From: Acidobacteriota bacterium
GTDB lineage: Bacteria; Acidobacteriota; Thermoanaerobaculia; Gp7-AA8
Length of the DNA stretch: 64,000 bases
Reading direction: 5' to 3'
Assembly (NCBI GenBank): GCA_003223645.1
Contig: QHVT01000006.1
Location: 1-64,000, forward strand
Shown piece by piece: positions 1 through 7,649 of the stretch. The notes under the pieces are model-generated. The model was not told the origin of the DNA. It saw only the letters and a list, made by a program, of their open reading frames with translations, and did not search any database. The translations under genes and the position numbers were made by a program. Each line of letters begins with the position of its first letter. Positions within the stretch are counted from its first letter, which is position 1.

Positions 1-989
1 GGTTTCTCGAAGAACAACTGATCGATCTCTTTCCTGCTCATCCGCGCGCCGTGCGACACTAGCGCCTCGGCCACGCTCCACCGCCCTTTCGCGAATGCGA
101 TCTTCAGCGGCGTCATGTCCATGACGTTCTTCGCGCGGATGTCTGCGCCCGCTGCGATGAGCCTCTCGACCACCGGCACCGGGCAGTCGACCGCGAACAG
201 CAGGATGGTGTTGTCGTTGCCGTCCTTCCACTTCAGGTCCGCGCCGCGCGCGAGGAGGACGTCGATCGTGGCGATGCGGTCCTCGGCCGGCACGTCGTCG
301 AAGCAGCTCACCGCGGAGCCGAGCGGGGAGCCGGCCATCTGCGCCGCGTTCGCGCTGATGCCGGTGTCGAGCAGCGCTTCGACGACCGCGGCGTCGCCGT
401 GCATGGCCGCCTCGCCGAGGCTCGACGGGACCGGGCGCGTGCGGCTGCGTTTCAGGAGCGCGAGCGCGGCGAGCTCTTTGTCCGCGATCGCCGTCGCGGC
501 GACGGGCAGCGACGTGACGCCGCGCGACTCCTTCCAGTTCTTCAGCAGCTCGCCGCGGAAGCGGATCGAGCTCGCGGCTTCGCTCGGATCGGCGTTGGCG
601 ATCGCGATCGCCTCGTCGAACACCGCATCGGAGACGTTGAGATCGCGCAGCACCATCAGCGCGGCCTCGCGGACGCTCTTGTCGGTCTCGCTCTTCGCGA
701 CGGCGAGCAGCGCGGGCGGCGCGTTCTCGCGCAGCCACGTCTTCACCATGGCCGGGCTGTAGCTGTCCCATTCGCCGAGGGCTTCGATCATGTCGATGAT
801 GTCGTCCTGCTCGGACGCGTTCTTCGTCGACACCAGACGATCGAGGAGGGGAGTGAAGTCGCGCGCCGGATCGATCGAACCATCCGCGACGGCCGCCGTC
901 GCCCTCGCGATCATCGCTTCCACCACCGGGGGCTTCGCTGCGTAGACGGACGCCGCGCCCAGGGAAACCACCAGAAGTGCGGTACGCAT
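1..989 (-). CDS. Secreted HEAT/ankyrin-repeat protein (C-terminus beyond window)
   Basis: The frame is open from an ATG at 989 down to the window edge (329 codons), so the C-terminus is missing. Residues 1-18 look like a signal peptide (MRTALLVVSLGAASVYA, cleavage near AYA/AKP). Residues about 80-150 are helical and HEAT-like (VREAALMVLRDL). From about residue 190 there are ankyrin repeats: AAMHGDAAVVEALLDTG, IDVLLARGADLKWKDGND, VVERLIAAGADIRAKN, then MTPLKIAFAKGRW. Ankyrin repeats bind proteins; nothing points to a partner. The predicted export suggests a periplasmic scaffold or inhibitor. The apparent plus-strand ORFs here are antisense shadows. Confident as a gene, unsure of role. Confidence 0.85.
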   Translation of the reverse strand, partial: MRTALLVVSLGAASVYAAKPPVVEAMIARATAAVADGSIDPARDFTPLLDRLVSTKNASEQDDIIDMIEALGEWDSYSPAMVKTWLRENAPPALLAVAKSETDKSVREAALMVLRDLNVSDAVFDEAIAIANADPSEAASSIRFRGELLKNWKESRGVTSLPVAATAIADKELAALALLKRSRTRPVPSSLGEAAMHGDAAVVEALLDTGISANAAQMAGSPLGSAVSCFDDVPAEDRIATIDVLLARGADLKWKDGNDNTILLFAVDCPVPVVERLIAAGADIRAKNVMDMTPLKIAFAKGRWSVAEALVSHGARMSRKEIDQLFFEK

Positions 990-1124
990 GAAAAAAGTAT
1001 ACGGGAAAGCCTGCTGGACGCCGCTCTGATGCAAGGCCGCTTAGTTGCTAATCCAATCACATAGCCCCAGATGATCTCGTACAACGGTTCCGTCCGCCTC
1101 TGAGTTCCTCTGTGCGAGGGACCG

Positions 1125-4100
1125 TCAGCTTCGAAGCGATGCGAAAATGACTGCGGCCTTCTCGCGCAGGGTAGGCGGCTGGTCCGCAAACACACCGCTC
1201 CCGCCTGCGTATGCCTCATTCACAGCGAGGACAAGGGACCGCCACAGCGGAACTTTGAGCGTGCCGACGACGTCCAGCGTTGCCTGTGACTGCTGCTTGA
1301 ACGACTCGGCCATCATCGGCACGAAGTACTCTTCGCCAAGCGGCGGCGGCTCGATGTCGTTGAGTTGAGCGATGTGCGTGATGTACGGTTGTGCCTGGGT
1401 CCACTTCCCTCGCTTCAGAAGGATCGTAGCGAGGGTGTGCTCACTGTGAATGTCCTTCGGACGCGCTTCGACGGCACGGAGGGCGAAGCTCTCGGCGTCC
1501 GCCATCTCGTCTATCAGATACAGCTGCCAGGCTACGTCATTAAGCGTGCTACCGTCGTTGCCCGAGTAATCCTTCACTTTTCGAAGGGCCTCGGCTGCCT
1601 GCTCTTCTCGTCCTGGAAGGTCGCGAGCGTGAATAGCGAAGGAGAGCATGGCCTTGACAGAGGACGGGTTTGCCTGCAGAGCTCGTTCGAGCGATCGTAG
1701 GGCCAGCCGCTTCTTTCCGATCGAAAGTTGAAATCGCGCGCGGCAGACCCAATTACCCTCGTCGTTGGGATCGAGTCGCGTTGCGTGGGAGAAGGCGCGG
1801 ATCGCATCTCCATGATGTCCCGACTGGGCATGGATATGGCCCAGCTGATGCCATACGACATCGTCAGCACGGCCGCTGCTGATGAGTTTCTCGAAAGCGG
1901 CTTTGGCCTGTTCGGGACGCGGAACCGTCGCGGCCAGCATGCCGATCATCCGCCAATCCGGATCGCCCTCCAGCCTCGTTCCCCAATCCAGGGCGCGCGC
2001 AGCCGCTCCGGCGATTTCTCCTGAGAATCCGACGAATGCGGCGCTGAGGAGGTAGCTGCGCGCCACCCGGTTTCGCAGCGGCGGATTGCCCTTGAAGAAC
2101 TCCATCGCCCGTTCGTAACGTTGAATGGCTTCGGCATGGCGGTCCCACTCGCTCAGACCGAGCGCAGTCAGGAGATCGAGTGACGCACGCTCATACTCGC
2201 TCCAGCGGGCCGTAACGCGCGATTCGACGGCTCTAAGATCGTCGACTCCGATGTCGAACCATTCGGCAGCATTCAGAAAACGTGTCAATTTCTCTTTCGT
2301 GTCCCGTTCCTGCTGTGTCGCCGGACGGGTCTCATCGACCAGCGCGCGTAACTCCTCGACCGGCTCTTCCTGCACGAGCATGGTGATCGCGGCCCGATAG
2401 CTATCGGCATAGAAGCCGGCCGTATCTAGCCAGCTCTGGAGGTTCAGCAATTCGAGCCGCAGGTTCGGCGGCAGCGGTTCCGGCACAACCTGCTCTGTGA
2501 GCACGCTTCGCAATCGTTGAGCAACGCTCGGCAGGTCGGGCGGCGGAGCCACCCGCCAGTTCAAACGGATGAACGCTCGAACGGTCTCGTGCAAATCGCC
2601 GCTGGCGAGGATCGAATGTCGCCGCGCCAGGTACCGGCTCCGTGGCCGGGCATCGTCGATACCCCAATAGCGCGCCAGCACTTCAGGCGTCGGGTGAAGA
2701 AGCAGGCCAATGGCGATGATGTCGCGGAAGTCGCCGGCGAGCTCGGGCCGATTCTGCAGGTGGAGTAGAAATCGGTCACTGATGGTCTCGATCGCCTTCT
2801 GCACCGCTTCCGATTCATCGCCATCGGTGTCAGCGTCGTCGATGTGCCCGAGGGTCTGAAGGACGTCCGAGCCCTGCTCGTGAAGATCGAGCAGGACGCG
2901 CAGCACGAGCGGAACGCCGCGCGAAAGGCGGTTGAGCGATTCCGCAAGCACCGGATCCGACGAGACGGGGGGCTGTACCTTCGCGAGCATCTGCGTCACA
3001 TCGCCGACGGTGAACAGAACGCCCTCGTCGAACCGCTGCAGACGAATGCGCGCGGTCGGAACAGTGGGGAGCCATCCGTCCTTCGAGCCAAGTGGCAACC
3101 CGACATCGGGAGCAATGCGGCTGCCGATCAGCAGCAGCAGGTGTGCGCCCGCGACGAGAGGCGGCGACATTACGTAGCGAAGCCACCCGTCCAGCTCCTC
3201 GCTGAGCAGTTCGCACGTGTCGAAAATGAACATGAGCGGCTGCGTGACACATGAAGCCTCGACGCAGCGACGGAGGGCGTTGCCGAGAAAAAGGCTCGGC
3301 GCAATGCGTGGATCGGAGGAGTCGCACGCCAGTGCCTCCGCCGCCCATAATGCGAACATCTGCCTGCTACGCGGCTGGCTGCCGCGCACGTGTTCGGCGG
3401 TAGTGTTGGCGTTTTTCAGCTGCTCTTCCATCAGGAAGACCCGCTTCGCGTAACGTTTATCCGAGGACGACGCGATCGTTACCTCCGGCGACTCGCGCCA
3501 GCGATCGCCGTAGCGCGCGAGCGTCACCAGAATATTCTGGAACTCGAACCGAAGCGACGAATGCTCATCAGCCGCTTCGCGCACGGCTGCCTCGGCATCC
3601 CAGTACACGTTGAGCGCCTCAATGCCACGGACCTGCGCGAGGCGCTCGGCGATAGCAGCAAACATTTCGGCCGGAATCACTGGTGGCTTTGTCAGCGGAG
3701 TTCGCCAGACCTGATCGTCCCAGTCGATCATGGCTACGGCAATTCCGCGTTTATGCGCCTCGATCGACGCGCGGCGCACCAGCCAGGTTTTACCCATGCC
3801 GCCGAACCCGTGGAGGAAGAACAGCTGTGCATTTGCCGCATAACTCGACGGCGCCCGGCCGGCGGCTCGTTCGGTAAGTCCCTTCATCGCGTCATCGAGC
3901 GCGCCGAGAAGATTTTCGCGACCGACGAAACGCGTTACATAACAATCGTCAGCCTCAAAATTCGGCGGCGGCGGCACTGTACGCTTTTGCGCTGGGGTCG
4001 GAGGAATTACGACGGCGCCGTTGTCCGCATCGAAGATCGACTTAAGAAACGCTGGCAGATCCGTGAAGTTTTCACCGTACGAAAGCACGCGAACGTGTGA

Positions 4101-4865
4101 TCCGTGTCGAGCTCGCGCGGCGTCAATATCGCCGCTGCGCACGAGTTGGTAGTGAATGTGGTCGACCCCTTCGAACGAACTGGAGACCCACGCAAGCAGC
4201 GTCTCGAAATTTGGGTCAGACAGACCCGCGCCGAAGCCGATGAAGAGTAGCGTTCGGGACCCCACCAGCAGCTGCTGAAGTGTCTGCGCCTGCTTCGATC
4301 CGAGGAGAGTTTCGTAGCTGTCGATGCCAAGTACCACTGAGTCGGAGTCATCCCAATATCCGTGCAGGTGGACAATACTCTTGGCGGCACGCGCAGGGTC
4401 GTTCAGGACGTCGAACACACGCGCGGGTTCGTGCCACGTAATCGCAGTTCGCCCGGTGATCGACTCTAACAAGCCGTCGTAATTCGTGGTAGCGATCGGC
4501 ACGCCTGCGCCGTGAAGCAGGTCGGCGACGTCAGTATGCTTTGCGACGAGCGCTCCCACGGTCTCGCGCAGCCAGCGTCGATATTCTTCCGGCTTCCTGC
4601 GCAGCAGGCGGCTCACCAGAGTGGCGACCGAGAGCAGGTCGTCGACAAGCGGGGATTCGAGCTGCTTCAGACGCTCCGCGACCCAAGCATCATCGATGTT
4701 GTGGTCCACGGCCACGTCCTGGCACCGCCGCAAGCCGTTTGCGAGCAATCCTTTCCATGAAGCGAGAGGCTCGCCCTGAGTGGCGTATAGCGACACGCCG
4801 GCACCGACAACAGGGATAACGTTCTTCCGCCTCTCCACGAGCTCACGTTTGAAGTCCTCGGACAT
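1125..4865 (-). CDS. SIR2-STAND-TPR protein, probable anti-phage NADase
   Basis: 1246 aa in three parts. Residues 1-280 are a SIR2-like domain with GAGVS (21-25), TTNYD (N128), HLHG (H166/H168) and a GFGAGLSDPNF motif near 210. The Asn and His needed for NAD cleavage in SIR2 effectors are present. Residues about 310-700 are a STAND-type ATPase with Walker A LHGFGGMGKT (K359) and a Walker B-like LMFIFDTCE. From about 900 to the end are TPR-like helical repeats (WHQLGHIHAQSGHHGDAIRAF). SIR2-STAND proteins (Avs5 and relatives) are known to sense phage proteins through the C-terminal repeats and deplete NAD. That function here is inferred from the architecture. It is a single gene with no obvious partner; decayed DNA follows on its 5' side. 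A regulatory STAND protein is the alternative. Confidence 0.88.
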   Translation of the reverse strand: MSEDFKRELVERRKNVIPVVGAGVSLYATQGEPLASWKGLLANGLRRCQDVAVDHNIDDAWVAERLKQLESPLVDDLLSVATLVSRLLRRKPEEYRRWLRETVGALVAKHTDVADLLHGAGVPIATTNYDGLLESITGRTAITWHEPARVFDVLNDPARAAKSIVHLHGYWDDSDSVVLGIDSYETLLGSKQAQTLQQLLVGSRTLLFIGFGAGLSDPNFETLLAWVSSSFEGVDHIHYQLVRSGDIDAARARHGSHVRVLSYGENFTDLPAFLKSIFDADNGAVVIPPTPAQKRTVPPPPNFEADDCYVTRFVGRENLLGALDDAMKGLTERAAGRAPSSYAANAQLFFLHGFGGMGKTWLVRRASIEAHKRGIAVAMIDWDDQVWRTPLTKPPVIPAEMFAAIAERLAQVRGIEALNVYWDAEAAVREAADEHSSLRFEFQNILVTLARYGDRWRESPEVTIASSSDKRYAKRVFLMEEQLKNANTTAEHVRGSQPRSRQMFALWAAEALACDSSDPRIAPSLFLGNALRRCVEASCVTQPLMFIFDTCELLSEELDGWLRYVMSPPLVAGAHLLLLIGSRIAPDVGLPLGSKDGWLPTVPTARIRLQRFDEGVLFTVGDVTQMLAKVQPPVSSDPVLAESLNRLSRGVPLVLRVLLDLHEQGSDVLQTLGHIDDADTDGDESEAVQKAIETISDRFLLHLQNRPELAGDFRDIIAIGLLLHPTPEVLARYWGIDDARPRSRYLARRHSILASGDLHETVRAFIRLNWRVAPPPDLPSVAQRLRSVLTEQVVPEPLPPNLRLELLNLQSWLDTAGFYADSYRAAITMLVQEEPVEELRALVDETRPATQQERDTKEKLTRFLNAAEWFDIGVDDLRAVESRVTARWSEYERASLDLLTALGLSEWDRHAEAIQRYERAMEFFKGNPPLRNRVARSYLLSAAFVGFSGEIAGAAARALDWGTRLEGDPDWRMIGMLAATVPRPEQAKAAFEKLISSGRADDVVWHQLGHIHAQSGHHGDAIRAFSHATRLDPNDEGNWVCRARFQLSIGKKRLALRSLERALQANPSSVKAMLSFAIHARDLPGREEQAAEALRKVKDYSGNDGSTLNDVAWQLYLIDEMADAESFALRAVEARPKDIHSEHTLATILLKRGKWTQAQPYITHIAQLNDIEPPPLGEEYFVPMMAESFKQQSQATLDVVGTLKVPLWRSLVLAVNEAYAGGSGVFADQPPTLREKAAVIFASLRS

Positions 4866-5632
4866 TGGGCCGCCTCTGTTTGCGATGAAGGTAGTGTACC
4901 AAGAGGCAACGTGTCCCCTTACCGGCGTGATCGTTGCGCGCTTTCGCGTATTACCAGGTCGATGTGATCAGAAGCGCGGGTCGGACATGCGTTGCTGTTT
5001 CGCCGCGAGATTCCGCACCTGACGAATGTCAGCGCGCTGGACGATCGGCTGTTCACTTGCTCGCCGTGCCAGCGGCAGGGCGATGGATGGAGTCGTTGCG
5101 CGTGCGCGTTTCCCTTAATCGCTGCCGCGCGGCTGTACCACATCGCGGCGGTCTTCTGCAGCACGGAACGATCGTAACAGCATCGCAAGACATTTACGCG
5201 ATCTGCCGAAGATGTGCGGTGAAAGTGCCCACAACCTTCAACGCTTCCCTCGCTCCCGAACCACTTTGTGTTTGAAGAATAGTTATCGCAGCACCATCGC
5301 ACCATGCTCAAAGCCGCCAATCGCATCGCTGTTCGCGCTTGCAGTTACACAGTTATTGAGCACCTATTCCGTGGAACATTGGGGGATGGTGTGTGATGTT
5401 CCACGCCGCATGAGATTCGCATGCTTCCGGTCTCACGGAATAAGAGCTTGCGACTTCCCAAGACGTTGCATTCCATAGAGTACAAGAAGCCCACGTGGCA
5501 GTTGGTGAGTGCTTTAGATTGGCGGGGCCGACGGGGCTCGCGCTCGCGCCCTCCGGCCTGACGACCGGAGGTCACCGAGCGTGGCGAAGAAGATCGAGAC
5601 GCGCATCTCGATCTTCTTCACCGATGATCACT
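4866..5632. other. Gene-poor interval, 770 bp
   Basis: I find no convincing gene. Reading frames of 60-135 codons exist on both strands, but they are rich in Arg, Ser and Cys and show no motif, which is typical of chance frames in GC-rich DNA. The only clear structure is the perfect inverted repeat at 5586-5619, preceded by a CTCCGG...CCGGAG hairpin around 5550-5569. Confidence 0.6.
5586..5619. repeat. Perfect 14-bp inverted repeat with 6-nt loop
   Basis: The arms GAAGAAGATCGAGA and TCTCGATCTTCTTC flank CGCGCA. No T-run follows on either strand, so it is not a textbook intrinsic terminator. It sits just 3' of the gene remnant at 5633-5995 (minus strand). Confidence 0.7.
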
Positions 5633-5995
5633 TCACACAACTACGCGCCGGAGGCGAATGACGCTGCTCGCACCGGCGTACGACAACTCCATCTGCAACC
5701 GGTCAAGGTGCACGGCACCGTCGAGATGGATGACGATGCTGTTGCTGCCGTTCTGGAGGAGTGCCGGATCGATGTCGACGGAGCGATGGACCCACTCCGC
5801 GAACACTGCGCCAGGCACGCTCTCCGGCGGGGGCAGCTGGCCGGCGGGCTGGCCGTTGATGACTAAATCCGCGGTCCCCAACTCGCCGAAGGAGCGAATG
5901 TCGTACACGAGCTTCGCTTGCGCGGCGTGCCGAGGGGCGGGCGGTCGAAGGAGAGGGTCACGGTGTCGGTGGGGCCAACCGGCCCGAGGACGCCT
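5633..5995 (-). pseudogene. Remnant of a beta-sandwich-type secreted protein
   Basis: The last 90 or so residues read naturally (KLVYDIRSFGELGTADLVIN, then VHRSVDIDPALLQNGSNSIV, then HLDGAVHLDRLQMELSYA). They resemble the C-terminal strands of a jelly-roll or carbohydrate-binding-like domain. Upstream the same frame turns to Arg/Pro-rich noise, while the neighbouring frame reads GPTDTVTLSFDRPPLGTP. One frameshift near 5915 would join the two. There is no N-terminal part or start codon, so this looks like a truncated, frameshifted leftover rather than a working gene. Confidence 0.5.
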
Positions 5996-6051
5996 CACGC
6001 GTAGTTGCAAAGATAGCGGACCGCGCTCGCGCGAACTACGTATACGAGGAC

Positions 6052-6477
6052 GTGATCCCGATCTTCGGGAGGCATCGTCAGCTCGTGCGGGGACGCCAGG
6101 AAGCGATTAAGATGACTGCCGACCAGCAACCGTGCGGTCTGGCCATGCTCGCCGCGGCTGCGTATCCAAACGCACCCGCTGAGAGCGTGCGCCTATTCGA
6201 CGAGGCGATCGGGCTGGAGTTGCGACAGTCCAAGCCCGATGTCGACTGCATCGTCGAACAACTCACAATCGCTGGAGAGTTCACGCGTGCACGCGCGCTG
6301 GCGGCTAAGGCTCCCACCGACTGGCAGAAGGACGAGCTCCTCGTCACGATCGTCGACGGGATCGCCGGGCACGGACAGATCGTGAACGCCGCCGCCGTGG
6401 CTCGCACGATCAGCAACTCCGACGATCGCGCTTCCGCGTACGACACCATCCTCGCGCAAGGCGCCGGACACCTCTGA
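6052..6477 (+). CDS. Hypothetical helical-repeat protein, possibly a remnant
   Basis: 141 codons; an internal ATG at 6112 would give 121 aa. The sequence is Ala-rich and helical, with two repeat-like segments (FTRARALAAKAPTDWQKDELL, AAAVARTISNSDDRASAYDT) of the kind seen in SEL1/TPR-like proteins. No family is recognised. It lies between two gene remnants (5633-5995 and 6517-6743), so it may itself be the surviving part of a longer gene. The overlapping minus-strand frame 6078-6674 is Ser/Arg-rich and looks like its shadow. Confidence 0.4.
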   Translation: MIPIFGRHRQLVRGRQEAIKMTADQQPCGLAMLAAAAYPNAPAESVRLFDEAIGLELRQSKPDVDCIVEQLTIAGEFTRARALAAKAPTDWQKDELLVTIVDGIAGHGQIVNAAAVARTISNSDDRASAYDTILAQGAGHL

Positions 6478-6516
6478 CCGTAGGAACTACGTGTCGGCGG
6501 CATATCGCGCTTCACG

Positions 6517-6743
6517 GCTTTGCCGGCAAAGCCGACCCTCGGCACCACGCCGATCGGCAGTCTCGCCGCCGGCGCGGCGGCCGAGAGCATCGGAGCGCCG
6601 CGCACGATCGTCATCGGCGCGATCGTGTGCATTCTCGCCGCGGGCTGGTTCGCCGGCCGAAGCTCGTGGCCCACGTGCGCCCGATCTACATCGAGCGCGG
6701 CATTCTCGCGCCGGTGGAAGAGCGCGTCTCGCCGGTGGCGTGA
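6517..6743 (+). pseudogene. C-terminal remnant of an MFS transporter, frameshifted
   Basis: Frame 1 from about 6520 reads TLGTTPIGSLAAGAAAESIG, then APRTIVIGAIVCILAAGWFA. These match the last two membrane helices of major facilitator exporters of the enterobactin-exporter type. At about 6660 the frame must shift by +1. The continuation RKLVAHVRPIYIERGIL then APVEERVSPVA runs to TGA at 6741-6743 and fits the usual cytoplasmic tail (RPIYxERGI). The other ten helices are absent from the window, so this is a deletion remnant. Confidence 0.65.
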
Positions 6744-6769
6744 TCGCGAAGGGCGGCGGCTGCCGTTGC

Positions 6770-7603
6770 TTATGCCTTCTTCGCCCGCTTGATGAGTCCC
6801 TGGGCATGGGCCTTTCGCTGCTTCGCCAGTGTGCTGCGCGGGGCGCCGTATTGCACCGCGAGGTCGTACACCGCGCTCGCGCTTTCCATCGTGCCGGTGA
6901 GCATGAGCAGGTTGCCGTAGTCGAAGAGGAGATCGCCCACCACCCGATCGGGCGGCTTCACGAACTGCAGGCGCTCGTGCAGCTGGATGAGGATCGCCTC
7001 CGAGGTGTTCTCGAGACTGAGCGCCTTATGGAAGTTGTCGAGGGGCACCCATGCCGGACGCCGGGGGACGGCGGCCTCGCCGAAGTCCATGTTCAGCACC
7101 GAGTGTGCGGCGAAATAACGGGGATCTTGGACCAGGGCCTGCTTGGCGATGAGAATCGCCGCGTGCAGCCACTCCGTTCCCTGATGCGAGCCGGGATTGC
7201 GGCGAATGCCTTCGCGGATCCAGTGCAAGGCGCGGACGTTGTCGCCGGCGAGCTCGTACGCGGTGCCGAGATTCGTCGCCGTTGCGTAGAGCCCCGGATT
7301 GGTCCGCTCGATGCCCAGAAGGATGCGCAGGGCTTCGTGCGTCTCGCCGAGATGGAGGAGGACGGCGGCGTAGTCGTTGCGCTGCTGGTAGGTCGATGTA
7401 TCGCTGGTGAAGATCCGCCTCGCCTTCTCGAACCGCCACTTCACGGGGCCGGGATGATCGATCAGGTAGTGGACGAGGTCCTCGCCGACGAGGTTATCCG
7501 CTTCAACGGTGTTTCCGTGCAGGTCCGTACCGTAGGTGTTGATGCAGGCGAATGCGGGGCGGGCGAGGATGAAAAGCAACGCGGCGAACAGCATCTGTTT
7601 CAT
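6770..7603 (-). CDS. Secreted TPR protein
   Basis: 277 aa from ATG 7603. This start is preferred over 7702 because it gives a clean signal peptide (MKQMLFAALLFILARPAFAC). The body has TPR-like units, e.g. YQQRNDYAAVLLHLGETHEA and LYATATNLGTAYELAGDNVR, followed by ALHWIREGIRRNPGS. The Cys directly after AFA could be a lipobox-like or disulfide residue. The function is unknown; periplasmic TPR proteins usually hold complexes together. It lies downstream of the FG-GAP protein on the same strand with 46 bp between them, so co-transcription is possible. Confidence 0.85.
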   Translation of the reverse strand: MKQMLFAALLFILARPAFACINTYGTDLHGNTVEADNLVGEDLVHYLIDHPGPVKWRFEKARRIFTSDTSTYQQRNDYAAVLLHLGETHEALRILLGIERTNPGLYATATNLGTAYELAGDNVRALHWIREGIRRNPGSHQGTEWLHAAILIAKQALVQDPRYFAAHSVLNMDFGEAAVPRRPAWVPLDNFHKALSLENTSEAILIQLHERLQFVKPPDRVVGDLLFDYGNLLMLTGTMESASAVYDLAVQYGAPRSTLAKQRKAHAQGLIKRAKKA

Positions 7604-7649
7604 ATGAAGTGAGATGGTAAAGCGGGGATCGAGGTTACTGTCGGAGGTC

